Below, piece by piece: positions 7,043 through 15,477 of a stretch of 33,220 bases of DNA. The stretch comes from Aerococcaceae bacterium (GTDB taxonomy: Bacteria; Bacillota; Bacilli; Lactobacillales; Aerococcaceae). A program made the translations under genes and the position numbers. Each line of letters begins with the position of its first letter. Position 1 is the first letter of the stretch. The notes under the pieces were generated by a model. The model was given only the letters and a program-made list of their open reading frames with translations. It was not told the DNA's origin and ran no database searches. The stretch lies in the NCBI GenBank assembly GCA_030525795.1, contig JAUNEB010000014.1:1-33220 (forward strand), read 5' to 3'.

Positions 7043-7978
7043 ATGGCGATTTTCTCATTTTTAGGTAATCCAGATTTCTGGTTTGGCGTGTTACGCTCTA
7101 CTACGCCAATTTTGTTGGCTGCTTTAGCTGCTTTGATGGCGCGCCGTTGTGGTGTTATCAACATGGCGATTGAAGGAATTATGTTGTTTAGCGCGTTTGG
7201 CGCGGCGATTGTATCGGCGTTTACGGGACATGTCATTTTTGGTGTGATAGCAGCGATGATTATCGGTATTATTTTATCGCTCGTGTTGACATTTTTCAAG
7301 TTATACATGAAAGCGGACGAAATCATGGTGGCCATCGCCTTAAACTTATTGGCAGTGGGCGGAACGGTATTCCTGTTGTTCTTGTTGACTGGTAGCAAGA
7401 GTACCTCTTCCGCGTTAAAAAGTGGTGCGATTCCGTCAATGGAATTACCGTTAATTAACCAAATTCCTTTTTTAGGAAAAATTGTATCAAACCATAATTT
7501 GCTCGTTTATGTCGCTTTAATCGCCGTATTCGTCATCCAGTTTATTTTGTTCAAGACACCGCTTGGCTTACGTATTCGCGCCGTAGGCGGCAATGAACAT
7601 TCTGCTGAATCTGTTGGCGTTTCCGTAGAAAAAACGCAATACATTGCGATGGCGATTTCGGGTGTGCTATCAGGGTTAGCAGGCGCGTATATGTCGATGG
7701 GCTACTTGACAATGTTTACAGCAGGAATGGTATCAGGACGTGGCTACATCGCCTTGGCAGCTTCAAGTGTTGGTGGCGCTGCGCCGTTCGGGACATTTTT
7801 GGCGTCGATTCTGTTTGGAATGTTTGACCAACTCGGTAACCAATTGCAAACACAACGTTTAATTGCGCCGGAGTTCATTTATATGATTCCTTACATTGCA
7901 ACGATTGTTATGTACACATTCTACACTTACCGCAAAAAAACAGCACGTCAACGCCAACAACAAAAGATGAAAGGATAG
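7043..7978 (+). CDS. nupC: Nucleoside ABC transporter permease (NupC type)
   Basis: A 311-residue polytopic membrane protein, shorter than its partner, of the same BPD_transp_2 family. Diagnostic segments are TPILLAALAALMARRCGVINMAIEGIMLFSAF, KADEIMVAIALNLLAVGG, FKTPLGLRIRAVGGNEHSAESVGV (the cytoplasmic loop that contacts the ATPase) and GRGYIALAASSVGGAAPFGT. It pairs with the preceding permease to form the channel. The start has GGAGGGAAC overlapping the end of the previous gene. A basic tail (YRKKTARQRQQQKMKG) closes the protein. The first hydrolase gene follows after 31 bases. Confidence 0.9.
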   Translation: MAIFSFLGNPDFWFGVLRSTTPILLAALAALMARRCGVINMAIEGIMLFSAFGAAIVSAFTGHVIFGVIAAMIIGIILSLVLTFFKLYMKADEIMVAIALNLLAVGGTVFLLFLLTGSKSTSSALKSGAIPSMELPLINQIPFLGKIVSNHNLLVYVALIAVFVIQFILFKTPLGLRIRAVGGNEHSAESVGVSVEKTQYIAMAISGVLSGLAGAYMSMGYLTMFTAGMVSGRGYIALAASSVGGAAPFGTFLASILFGMFDQLGNQLQTQRLIAPEFIYMIPYIATIVMYTFYTYRKKTARQRQQQKMKG

Positions 7979-8009
7979 GCAACAACCATCTAATGGAGGA
8001 GGAACGATC

Positions 8010-8942
8010 ATGCAAAAAATTTCGATAATCATAGACTGTGACCCAGGCGTCGATGATACAACCGCGCTCATTTACGCATTGCGAGAGCCGCGTTTTAACG
8101 TACTAGCAATCCACACCGTTGCAGGCAATGTCAATGTTGACCAAACAACCGAAAACGTATGCCGTTTGCTTGATTATTTTGGCGAAAATGTGCCTGTTTG
8201 TCGAGGCGCGAACGAACCGCTTGTGAAACCACCTGTTTATGCGGATGACATTCACGGACAAAATGGTCTTGGTGGAATGACCTTGCCTGAAGCTACACGC
8301 ATTGCGCCAAGTAATCGCACGGCGTTAGAATCTTATGTGCATTTGCTGCAACATGCAACGGAACCGATTCATATTGTCGCGGTCGGCCCATTGACGAACG
8401 TCGCGATTTTGCTGAAGGGCTATCCCGAATTAAAAGCAAAAATTGCTTGCATTCATATTATGGGCGGCGGAATTAAAGGTGGTAACATTACTGCATGTGG
8501 AGAGTTTAATTTTTATGTGGATCCGCACGCAGCACATATCGTCTTAGAAAGTGGCGTGCCAATTGTCATGGCAGGCTTAGATGTCACGGAGCGCGCAACT
8601 TTATGGGAAAGTGACTACGAAACATTGCGCCAAACGCATCCGACAATCGGGCAATTTTTATTGGATTTAACGCAGCAGTCGTTTGAACGCTACGAAAAAA
8701 TCGACTACGGCAGAGTGTGTACGCCGAATGATTTAGTGCCGTTTGTGCATCTTTTTCATCCAGAGATTTTCCAAACAAAAAAAGCGCGTGTGCACATCGC
8801 AACAAATTCAGGCGAAACGCAAGGCCTGACGTATATCGATCAGCGTTTGTTGACGCCTGTTGCAGCCAATTGTGAAGTCATTTTGGACGTAGATCAACTC
8901 AAGTTCCGTCAAGTTTGCATGGAGGGTTTTCGCCGATGGTAA
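8010..8942 (+). CDS. Nucleoside hydrolase (IUNH family), divergent active site
   Basis: A 310-residue inosine-uridine-preferring nucleoside hydrolase family member. It hydrolyses N-ribosides to base and free ribose. Seen: the calcium-binding N-terminal cluster DCDPGVDD (9-16), DIHGQNGLGG (80-89), VAVGPLTNVA (123-132), MGGG (151-154) and EFNFYVDP (165-172). The usual C-terminal HD pair is replaced by Asn240-Asp241 (CTPNDL): the calcium-ligand Asp remains, but the leaving-group His is lost. In the next, paralogous gene the pair is intact. Substrate preference may therefore differ, perhaps pyrimidine versus purine, or activity may be reduced. The start is ATG at 8010 behind GGAGGAG. The end overlaps the second hydrolase by seven bases. 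Confidence 0.9.
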   Translation: MQKISIIIDCDPGVDDTTALIYALREPRFNVLAIHTVAGNVNVDQTTENVCRLLDYFGENVPVCRGANEPLVKPPVYADDIHGQNGLGGMTLPEATRIAPSNRTALESYVHLLQHATEPIHIVAVGPLTNVAILLKGYPELKAKIACIHIMGGGIKGGNITACGEFNFYVDPHAAHIVLESGVPIVMAGLDVTERATLWESDYETLRQTHPTIGQFLLDLTQQSFERYEKIDYGRVCTPNDLVPFVHLFHPEIFQTKKARVHIATNSGETQGLTYIDQRLLTPVAANCEVILDVDQLKFRQVCMEGFRRW

Positions 8943-9838
8943 AAAAAATCTTCATTGATTGCGATCCTGGTGTCGATGATGCGATTGCGCTTGTGTACGC
9001 TTTTAATCAAGAACAATTTGAAGTTGTCGGCGTTTCGAGCGTATCAGGAAATGTTGGGATTGACGTTACGACGCGTAATTTGGCGCATTTGTTACCTGCA
9101 TTAAATTGTGCGGCCACTCCGCTCATCCAAGGTTACAGCACGCCAATCAAACGCACGCCGACGACAGCAGAATATGTACACGGTGACGATGGATTGGGCG
9201 GCAATTTTTCGATGATTGAACAAGTAGCGGCCGTAGAGCCTGTGACGAATCAACCGAGCCAAGCGATGTATGACTGTATCATGGCTCAATCAGAAAAAGT
9301 AGCCATTTTTGCGTTGGGTCCGTTGACAAACGTAGCGTATTTATTGCAAGATTTTCCTGAGGTTAAGACGCGCTTGTCGGCAATTTACATAATGGGCGGC
9401 GGTCTTGAAAAAGGTAACATTACGCCGCATGCGGAATTTAATTTTTACGTGGATCCTGAAGCGGTAGCTATCGTGTTACAATCAAGAATCGAGCTGCATT
9501 TAGTCAGCTTGAATGTGACGGAACAAGCTGTCATTACGGATGTGTTGCTCGATGGATTGCGCGAAATTCAATCAAATATCGCACAATTTTCGGCGAAGGC
9601 ATTGGCGCGCTATGGAGAAGCCGACGCGCTTTTGCATGATCCGCTTACCTTTATGGTCGCAACGCACCCAGAATGGTTCTCGTCTGAGCAAAAAAAATTC
9701 GCAATCGACACGTCGGAATCGGCAACACGCGGACAGCTTTTTGAAGATGAAACAGGCGGCGTGGTGTATTTTTATACAGCGGTGCAACCGAGCGTTTGGG
9801 AACACGCAATTCTTGAAGCTTATCGCAAACAAAAGTAG
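8936..9838 (+). CDS. Nucleoside hydrolase (IUNH family)
   Basis: A 300-residue paralogue of the preceding gene. It keeps all expected family residues: DCDPGVDD (8-15), YVHGDDGLGG, ALGPLTNVA, MGGG, AEFNFYVDPEA (167-176) and the complete HDP (His234-Asp235). It should release ribose from purine and/or pyrimidine nucleosides; the ribose can then be used by the ribokinase. The frame is open from TTG 8915, but ATG 8936 is the better start because GGAGGG (8921-8926) lies nine bases before it and the family N-terminus begins there. The two hydrolases probably arose by an old duplication, since identity looks moderate. Confidence 0.91.
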   Translation: MVKKIFIDCDPGVDDAIALVYAFNQEQFEVVGVSSVSGNVGIDVTTRNLAHLLPALNCAATPLIQGYSTPIKRTPTTAEYVHGDDGLGGNFSMIEQVAAVEPVTNQPSQAMYDCIMAQSEKVAIFALGPLTNVAYLLQDFPEVKTRLSAIYIMGGGLEKGNITPHAEFNFYVDPEAVAIVLQSRIELHLVSLNVTEQAVITDVLLDGLREIQSNIAQFSAKALARYGEADALLHDPLTFMVATHPEWFSSEQKKFAIDTSESATRGQLFEDETGGVVYFYTAVQPSVWEHAILEAYRKQK

Positions 9839-9843
9839 GTGGA

Positions 9844-11106
9844 ATGATGAACACAGAACTACAATATGAACGCATTGTTGCTTTAACGCAGTCAATTTTT
9901 GAGGAGCCAGAATTAGGCTATAAAGAATTCAAAACCGCGCAAAAAGTACTCGATTTTTTGGAGCAGTTTGAGTTTATCGAAATTGAACGTTTTTCGACGA
10001 CAGGAATTAAGGCAACCTTGTCGCAAGGGAAACCGCAGACAGTCGGCTTGATTGCAGAATTGGATGCGGTGTATGCACCAAAACATTTTCAAGCGGATGT
10101 TCAAACGGGAGCGGCGCACAATTGCGGGCATTTTAGTCAAGTGGGCGCGTTACTCAGTTTGGTCAATTTATTGGCGAACAATCGTGAGTTATTAGCCGAT
10201 TTGTCGTACAATGTGGTCGCTTATTTTGTGCCAGCAGAAGAATATTTGGATTTGGCGTATCGTCAGCAGTTGAAAAAGGACGGGCACATTCAATTTTACG
10301 GTGGGAAGCAAGAAGCCATTCGACTTGGCGCATTCGATGAATTAGATGCAGCCATTTGCATTCATTCCATTTCGGAAAAATGCGAACAAAATACGATTGA
10401 AATCAACTGTGATTTAGTCGGCTTTTTGTATAAATATTATGATTTTCAAGGAAAGGCGAGCCACGCGGGTTTCGACCCGTTCGGTGGAATCAACGCCTAT
10501 AATATGTCCACGCTATTCAATACGGCAGTTGGATTGCGTCGCCAGCAGTTCAAAGACAGCGAGCATGTGCGCATCAATCCAGTTGTCATGCATGCCGAAA
10601 TGACGCCGAATATCATTCCTGACAGTATTCGCGTCGGCACCGATATTCGTACAAAATCAGTCGAATATATGTTAGAATTGTCGATTATTTTGGATGAAAT
10701 GGCGCAAGGAACGAGTCAAGCGATGGGCGGAACCGTTCAAACGCAAACCGAAATGGGCTATTTGCCGTTCATCCAACATCGCGCCTTGAATGATATTGTT
10801 CATCGGACTTACGAAAAAAGCGCGCACGTTCAAGCCATTATTGCAGACCGTGGCATTATTGCTGCAGCAGGAGATGTTGGCGACTTGTCTTACCTCGTGC
10901 CAACCATTCAAATTGGCTATAGCGGCTTTTCAGGGACGATTCACGGCATTGATTTCAAAATGGAAAATCCCGAATTTGTATTGCGAGAATTTCCACTATT
11001 TATGCTAGAAGTCTTACAAGAACTTTCGCAAGATTTACCAACTATATCGCTTTACAAACGTGACAAAGCAGATTATTTACACCTCATGGAAAAATTTAAT
11101 ACGTAA
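9844..11106 (+). CDS. M20-family metallo-amidohydrolase
   Basis: A 420-residue zinc-type hydrolase of the M20D (AbgB/IAA-amino-acid hydrolase-like) group. Likely metal ligands are in AHNCGH (91-96) and PAEE (130-133), with a further His in CIHS near residue 174 and the C-terminal GTIHGID. A lid/dimerisation domain starts around FQGKASHAGFDPFGG. Members remove acyl or carbamoyl groups from amino acids and related amides. The real substrate here is unknown. Its position five bases after two nucleoside hydrolases suggests a role in base or modified-nucleoside breakdown, but that is inference from context only. ATG ATG at the start leaves 9844 or 9847 possible. It is the last gene before the bidirectional terminator. 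Confidence 0.85.
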   Translation: MMNTELQYERIVALTQSIFEEPELGYKEFKTAQKVLDFLEQFEFIEIERFSTTGIKATLSQGKPQTVGLIAELDAVYAPKHFQADVQTGAAHNCGHFSQVGALLSLVNLLANNRELLADLSYNVVAYFVPAEEYLDLAYRQQLKKDGHIQFYGGKQEAIRLGAFDELDAAICIHSISEKCEQNTIEINCDLVGFLYKYYDFQGKASHAGFDPFGGINAYNMSTLFNTAVGLRRQQFKDSEHVRINPVVMHAEMTPNIIPDSIRVGTDIRTKSVEYMLELSIILDEMAQGTSQAMGGTVQTQTEMGYLPFIQHRALNDIVHRTYEKSAHVQAIIADRGIIAAAGDVGDLSYLVPTIQIGYSGFSGTIHGIDFKMENPEFVLREFPLFMLEVLQELSQDLPTISLYKRDKADYLHLMEKFNT

Positions 11107-11110
11107 TAAC

Positions 11111-11144
11111 AAATAACCACCCGTTCTCTCACGGGTGGTTATTT
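11111..11144. terminator. Bidirectional terminator between convergent genes
   Basis: A perfect 14-bp stem AAATAACCACCCGT (11111-11124) pairs with 11131-11144 around a six-base loop. A/T-rich ends can act as U-runs in both directions. It separates the plus-strand nucleoside operon from the minus-strand CpXC gene. Confidence 0.9.
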
Positions 11145-11159
11145 AGTCAAAAGAAGGCA

Positions 11160-11822
11160 TTAAACTTCTGCTTCAGGTTCTTTCTTTTCAAGAATATTCA
11201 TCGCCCAGCGGTGGTTGATGAGCGCGAATTCACCTAGTTTGGTTTTGGCTAAGATTTTACCGTATTTTTCGCGTGCAAAATGCAGCAATTTTTCGTGGAA
11301 ATCAACTAAAATTTGTTCTTTGTCGGTAATGTACAAAATTTTTGGTTCGGTTTGATTCCAATAGAAAAAGCGCGCTTTGACAGGCGTTGTTGGTTTTTCT
11401 TGCGCGAAAAGGCCGTCGGTCAATAATTTGACAATTTCCACTTCTTGGTCATCGTATCCCGTATCAAAAATGTGAATTTTTTCGACGAGGTCCGTGCCGT
11501 GTAAAGCGATGCGCAAACGATAATCCGAAAGCGAAAAAGGTTGCGCATGAATGACTTCTTGCAAAATACGCGTGACATTTTCGTTGTCGCGTTGATATTC
11601 CGGCAACATGAACACCATGAATTTTTTGTCAGGGTCATGGTACAAAAATTGCATGTCTAATTGGCGTACCGCACCGCATTCGTCGCATTCAAAACGGAAC
11701 AAATCGCCTTTGAGTAACGCGTCTTTCAGTTCAGGATTTTTGGAAATATTTAAGTGATTAATGTAGTTGAAGTCTTTTTTTGCTTGGCAGACTGGACAAC
11801 TGAGTTGTAATGCTTGGGTCAT
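11160..11822 (-). CDS. CpXC-domain zinc-binding protein
   Basis: A 220-residue protein whose N-terminus has two Cys pairs, CPVC (9-12) and CDEC (46-49), which fits the CpXC domain, a putative zinc ribbon found in many Firmicutes. The rest (about residues 60-220) has no motif I recognise and no membrane segment, so it is probably cytosolic. Function is unknown. The ribosome binding site is AAAGGAGG, and an extended -10 promoter lies just upstream. It is transcribed divergently from rpiA and convergently with the nucleoside operon. Confidence 0.75.
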   Translation of the reverse strand: MTQALQLSCPVCQAKKDFNYINHLNISKNPELKDALLKGDLFRFECDECGAVRQLDMQFLYHDPDKKFMVFMLPEYQRDNENVTRILQEVIHAQPFSLSDYRLRIALHGTDLVEKIHIFDTGYDDQEVEIVKLLTDGLFAQEKPTTPVKARFFYWNQTEPKILYITDKEQILVDFHEKLLHFAREKYGKILAKTKLGEFALINHRWAMNILEKKEPEAEV

Positions 11823-11842
11823 ACAATTCCTCCTTTCGTTTC

Positions 11843-11851
11843 ATTATAACA
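11843..11851 (-). promoter_or_regulatory. Extended -10 promoter of the CpXC gene
   Basis: On the minus strand the sequence is TGTTATAAT, a perfect TATAAT with the TGn extension. No good -35 hexamer is found 17 bases upstream. It lies about 21 bases before the start codon, giving a short leader that includes the ribosome binding site. Confidence 0.65.
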
Positions 11852-11856
11852 AAAAC

Positions 11857-11886
11857 TTGCCTATCCGACTAGAAAAATTGTATAAT
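11857..11886 (+). promoter_or_regulatory. Promoter of the rpiA-pdp-ridA operon
   Basis: TTGCCT (11857-11862), an 18-base spacer and a perfect TATAAT (11881-11886). The leader to rpiA is about 98 bases. The promoter is back-to-back with that of the divergent CpXC gene. Confidence 0.7.
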
Positions 11887-11990
11887 AAATGTCGAAGAAA
11901 GGACTTTCAAAACTGTGTTTATGCGTTTTCAAAATTTAATAAGAGCGCATGAATCGCGGGTATGATTGATTCAACAAGTAGGAGGAAATC

Positions 11991-12671
11991 ATGACAAACA
12001 TTAAAGAAATCGTCGGCAGAAAAGCAGCTGATTATGTGAAAGATGGCATGGTTGTAGGACTCGGTACAGGTTCGACAGCTTTTTGGTTTGTCGACGAAAT
12101 CGGACGCCGACTCCAATCAGGACAATTAAAGCACATTGTAGGTGTACCAACGTCAAAACGAACCGCCGAACAAGCGCGCATGCTCAAAATCCCGCTAAAA
12201 TCGATTGACGATGTAAGCCACATTGACGTATTGGTTGACGGCGCTGACGAAACAACGAAAGAATTTCACGGCATTAAAGGCGGTGGCGGCGCATTGCTCC
12301 ACGAAAAAATCGTCGCCGAAAGCAGTCACAAACGCATTTGGATTGTCGGAGAAGACAAAGTCGTCGACACCTTGGGCGCTTTTCCGTTGCCAATCGAAGT
12401 CATTCCATTCGGCAGTTGGAAGCTGTTTCGCTTGTTAGACCAAGCGGGCATGAAGCCTACTTTCCGCAAAAAAGACGACGGTTCCTTATTTGTGACCGAT
12501 TCAGGCAATTATATTTTTGATTTGCATTTGGAACGCATTCCCGCGCCCGTGCAATTAGCGTTTGAACTCAATAATATTGTCGGCGTCGTTGAACATGGAC
12601 TTTTCTTGAAGCACCCACACGTCATTTTGGCAGGAAAAGCGGACGGAACCATTGCGGTTTATGAACAGTAG
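11991..12671 (+). CDS. rpiA: Ribose-5-phosphate isomerase A
   Basis: A 226-residue RpiA with all signature segments: GLGTGST (23-29), DGADE (83-87) and KGGGGALLHEKI (96-107), which hold the phosphate-binding and catalytic Asp, Glu and Lys residues. It interconverts ribose 5-phosphate and ribulose 5-phosphate in the pentose phosphate pathway. It is the first gene of an operon with pyrimidine nucleoside phosphorylase, so ribose released from nucleosides can enter central metabolism. The ribosome binding site is GGAGG, seven bases before ATG. Confidence 0.95.
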   Translation: MTNIKEIVGRKAADYVKDGMVVGLGTGSTAFWFVDEIGRRLQSGQLKHIVGVPTSKRTAEQARMLKIPLKSIDDVSHIDVLVDGADETTKEFHGIKGGGGALLHEKIVAESSHKRIWIVGEDKVVDTLGAFPLPIEVIPFGSWKLFRLLDQAGMKPTFRKKDDGSLFVTDSGNYIFDLHLERIPAPVQLAFELNNIVGVVEHGLFLKHPHVILAGKADGTIAVYEQ

Positions 12672-12686
12672 AAACGAGGAAATAGC

Positions 12687-13988
12687 ATGAGAATTGTAGA
12701 TATTATCGAAAAAAAACAACAAAACCAAGCGTTAACCGCTCAAGAAATTGAGTTCGTCATCCAAGGATTTACGGAAGGCAGCATTCCCGATTACCAAATG
12801 AGTGCACTCGCGATGGCGATTTATTTTAACGGCATGAACGAAGAAGAATCGGGGCATTTGACAATGGCGATGGTTCATAGCGGGGACCAAATTGATTTAT
12901 CCGCGATTGACGGCGTCAAAGTCGACAAACATTCCACAGGTGGCGTCGGCGATACCACAACGCTCGTGTTAGCGCCTCTCGTTGCAAGTTGCGGCGTTCC
13001 CGTTGCCAAAATGAGTGGACGCGGACTCGGGCACACAGGCGGCACCATTGATAAACTCGAAGCCATTGAAGGATTTTCTGTTGAATTGAGTTCGGAAGCG
13101 TTTATTCAAGCGGTCAACGAACATCGCATCGCGGTCATCGGTCAAACAGGTAACTTAACGCCCGCCGACAAAAAATTATACGCCTTGCGTGACGTTACAG
13201 GCACTGTCCGCTCGATTCCACTCATTGCCAGCTCGATTATGAGCAAAAAAATCGCCGCCGGCGCAGACGCCATCGTTTTGGATGTTAAAACCGGCAAAGG
13301 CGCCTTTATGAAAACGGTCGAAGAAGCCGAAGCGCTCGCGATCGCCATGGTCAAAATCGGCTCTCAAGTCGGACGCAAAACGCTCGCCGTCATTTCGGAT
13401 ATGAGCCAGCCGCTCGGATTTGCCGTCGGAAACGCCCTCGAAATTAAAGAAGCCGTCGAAACACTTCAAGGAAAAGGCCCACAAGACTTGACAGAGTTGT
13501 GTCTTGTTTTAGGTGCGCAAATGTTGATGGCAGCAGGCGTCGTAGACGATTTAGAAAGTGGCAAGCGCAAATTACAAGTACAAATTGATAACGGCGAAGC
13601 GCTAGAAGTATTCCGACAATTTATTCGTAATCAAGGCGGCAATCCAGCGTTCATTGACGACGTATCATTGTTGCCACAAGCGCAATACCAAATTCCGCTC
13701 ATTGCAACAGAAGATGGTGTATTAAGCGAATGGATTGCTGATGAGGTTGGCGTCGCAGCCATGCTACTCGGCGCAGGGCGTGCTACAAAAGAAGATATCA
13801 TTGACTCCGCAGTCGGCATTGTTTTAGCCAAAAAAGTTGGCGACACAGTCAAAAAAGGCGACACATTAGCGACGATTCATAGCAATCAAGCAGACGTGGC
13901 AGCCATCATTGACAAATTGAATCGCGCCGTCACCATTAGCCAAACCGCTACACCCGCACCACTCATTTATAAAGTTATCGAAAGGTAG
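12687..13988 (+). CDS. pdp: Pyrimidine-nucleoside phosphorylase
   Basis: A 433-residue member of the thymidine/pyrimidine nucleoside phosphorylase family, the expected length. It shows the N-terminal helical domain ([19 protein letters not shown]), the phosphate-binding motif KHSTGGVGD (81-89), the signature [16 protein letters not shown] (110-125), and the C-terminal domain ending in [11 protein letters not shown]. It cleaves uridine, deoxyuridine and thymidine with phosphate to the base and pentose 1-phosphate. The gene lies 15 bases after rpiA and 9 bases before ridA. Confidence 0.94.
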   Translation: MRIVDIIEKKQQNQALTAQEIEFVIQGFTEGSIPDYQMSALAMAIYFNGMNEEESGHLTMAMVHSGDQIDLSAIDGVKVDKHSTGGVGDTTTLVLAPLVASCGVPVAKMSGRGLGHTGGTIDKLEAIEGFSVELSSEAFIQAVNEHRIAVIGQTGNLTPADKKLYALRDVTGTVRSIPLIASSIMSKKIAAGADAIVLDVKTGKGAFMKTVEEAEALAIAMVKIGSQVGRKTLAVISDMSQPLGFAVGNALEIKEAVETLQGKGPQDLTELCLVLGAQMLMAAGVVDDLESGKRKLQVQIDNGEALEVFRQFIRNQGGNPAFIDDVSLLPQAQYQIPLIATEDGVLSEWIADEVGVAAMLLGAGRATKEDIIDSAVGIVLAKKVGDTVKKGDTLATIHSNQADVAAIIDKLNRAVTISQTATPAPLIYKVIER

Positions 13989-13997
13989 GAATAAATC

Positions 13998-14375
13998 ATG
14001 TACAAATTAGAATCTCAAAACGCTCCAAAAGCCGTCGGACCTTATTCGCAAGCTATCGTTTCAGGGAATTTAGTCTTTTTGTCGGGGCAATTAGGCATCA
14101 ATCCCGAAACGAGCCAATTATTAGAAGGCATCGAAGCACAAACGCGTCAAGCATTCGACAATATTCGTTCCGTCTTGAAAGAAGCCGACTTAACATTGAA
14201 CGACGTCGTTAAAGTGCTCGTCTTATTGAAAGATATTAACGATTTTGCGACAGTAAATGCGATTTATGCAGAGCAATTTGAAGCGCCGTATCCAGCGAGA
14301 AGCGCGTTTGCCGTTGCCGCATTGCCGCTCGGCGCAAGTATCGAAATCGAAGTCATCGCTGAGAAAAAAGCTTAG
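13998..14375 (+). CDS. ridA: RidA-family enamine/imine deaminase
   Basis: A 125-residue YjgF/YER057c/UK114 (RidA) family protein, of typical size. Conserved elements are APKAVGPYSQA, LSGQLGINPET, QTRQAFDNIRSVLKEA and YPARSAFAVAALPLGA with the active-site Arg, and the C-terminal IEIEVIA. RidA trimers hydrolyse reactive enamines and imines made by PLP enzymes; some relatives act in pyrimidine breakdown. It is the last gene of the rpiA-pdp operon and ends ten bases before the terminator. Confidence 0.92.
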   Translation: MYKLESQNAPKAVGPYSQAIVSGNLVFLSGQLGINPETSQLLEGIEAQTRQAFDNIRSVLKEADLTLNDVVKVLVLLKDINDFATVNAIYAEQFEAPYPARSAFAVAALPLGASIEIEVIAEKKA

Positions 14376-14384
14376 ATTTTATCG

Positions 14385-14419
14385 ACAGAGTTTTCTTTTT
14401 GCAGAAAGCTCTGTTTTTT
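14385..14419 (+). terminator. Intrinsic terminator of the rpiA-pdp-ridA operon
   Basis: ACAGAG (14385-14390) pairs with CTCTGT (14409-14414). The stem is extended by a T-G wobble and TTTCT/AGAAA, giving about 12 pairs, followed by TTTTT. The next promoter begins two bases after the T-run. Confidence 0.85.
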
Positions 14420-14420
14420 A

Positions 14421-14449
14421 TTGCAAGCTGGTAGTGTTTATGCTAGAAT
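14421..14449 (+). promoter_or_regulatory. Promoter of the riboswitch-controlled ABC transporter
   Basis: TTGCAA (14421-14426), a 17-base spacer and TGcTAGAAT (extended -10, hexamer at 14444-14449). The start near 14456 lies just before the first paired strand of the lysine riboswitch. Confidence 0.7.
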
Positions 14450-14462
14450 AGACAGCATATAA

Positions 14463-14612
14463 GACGATTGAGCTGAGGCGCGGATGACAAGAGTAAGCAA
14501 TACGCTGAAAGGGGATTTCGCCGAAATGAGATATCATTGGGGGCTAGCCATAATAGGCGAGTCACTGTCGTTCATTGCTGCCCGGTAATGAATGAAGTGC
14601 AATCAATTCGTC
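14463..14612 (+). ncRNA. Lysine riboswitch (L-box) aptamer
   Basis: Conserved L-box segments appear in the right order: GAGGCGCGGATGACAAGAGTA, wait-free core start at 14474 (key elements GAGGCGCG and AGAGTA), then GAAAGGGGA and GCCGAAATG (14496-14529), a GGGGGCTAG arm, ACTGTCG near 14565, and a TTCATT/AATGAA hairpin. The closing helix P1 pairs GACGATTGA (14463-14471) with TCAATTCGTC (14603-14612) with one bulged base. It resembles the B. subtilis lysC leader. A terminator follows at 14648, so lysine binding should reduce expression of the downstream importer. Confidence 0.88.
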
Positions 14613-14647
14613 GGGCAAAAGGCATACATATTCTATCATCATGGAGT

Positions 14648-14682
14648 AGACGGCGACCTTTTGTTCGTGGTCTTATTTTTTA
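14648..14682 (+). terminator. Riboswitch expression-platform terminator
   Basis: AGACGGCGA (14648-14656) pairs with TCGTGGTCT (14665-14673) with one G-G mismatch and one wobble, followed by TATTTTTTAT. Its GACG could instead pair with CGTC (14609-14612), the 3' end of riboswitch helix P1. That gives a simple lysine-dependent switch between terminator and antiterminator. Confidence 0.65.
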
Positions 14683-14703
14683 TATCAAAAAAGGAGGAAT
14701 AGG

Positions 14704-15477
14704 ATGGGTAATCAAACTTTTTTACAAGAAATGTGGCAAATCTTCGTAGATAATCAACAAAATTATCTTGACGGGACATTGAATACGTTGATGGTGTCGT
14801 TAATTGGGACGGTAGTCGGTTTGCTAATTGGAATATTGGTGGGCATTGTGCGGACTATCCCAAAAAGTAAATCGCCTGTTAAGCAGTTTTGCTTGAAGGT
14901 GAGCCATGCAATTTTGAATGCGTATGTGGCGATTTTTAGAGGGACGCCGATGATTGTTCAAGCAACTGTTGTTTATTATGGAACGAGCATTATTTGGGAA
15001 GGTTTCAATATGACGCCGATGCAAGCCGCGTTGCTTGTAGTGTCCATTAATACGGGGGCATACATGTCTGAAGTCGTACGTGGAGGGATTGTGTCGATTG
15101 ATAAAGGTCAGTTTGAAGCAGCACGTGCGATTGGGATGACGCATTGGCAAACGATGAAAGAAGTCGTATTGCCGCAAGCATTGCGCAATGTGTTACCGTC
15201 TGTGGGGAATGAATTCGTCATTAACATTAAAGATACATCTGTGTTGAGTGTTATTTCGATGAACGAATTGTATTTTACAACGAGCTCAATTGCAGGATCG
15301 AACTTCATGTTTTTCCAAACGTTTTTTGTAACGGCGATTATTTATTTCTTGCTGACTTATACGGTGACGTTCATTTTACGATTAGTGGAGCGCAAAATTG
15401 ACGGCAATGTAACGTATGAATTAGCAGGAGCCAACCAACAGCAAGTAGCAATCATTAAAGATGAGGTGAGCGTATGA
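14704..15477 (+). CDS. Amino-acid ABC transporter permease (predicted lysine importer)
   Basis: A 257-residue permease of the HisM/GlnP polar amino acid family. Seen: an N-terminal amphipathic segment, then about five membrane helices. The family motif [25 protein letters not shown], and the EAA loop ([20 protein letters not shown] through [16 protein letters not shown]) that docks the ATPase are present. It imports a basic or polar amino acid, and the lysine riboswitch upstream makes lysine the best guess. Unlike many streptococcal relatives it has no fused binding domain, and no binding-protein gene is in the operon. The ribosome binding site is AAGGAGG. It overlaps the ATPase gene by four bases. 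Confidence 0.9.
   Translation: MGNQTFLQEMWQIFVDNQQNYLDGTLNTLMVSLIGTVVGLLIGILVGIVRTIPKSKSPVKQFCLKVSHAILNAYVAIFRGTPMIVQATVVYYGTSIIWEGFNMTPMQAALLVVSINTGAYMSEVVRGGIVSIDKGQFEAARAIGMTHWQTMKEVVLPQALRNVLPSVGNEFVINIKDTSVLSVISMNELYFTTSSIAGSNFMFFQTFFVTAIIYFLLTYTVTFILRLVERKIDGNVTYELAGANQQQVAIIKDEVSV

Noticed and set aside
11921..11965. 14-codon frame in the rpiA leader as a leader peptide
   Set aside because: Weak, badly spaced ribosome binding site, no regulatory codon run, and no attenuator hairpin after it.
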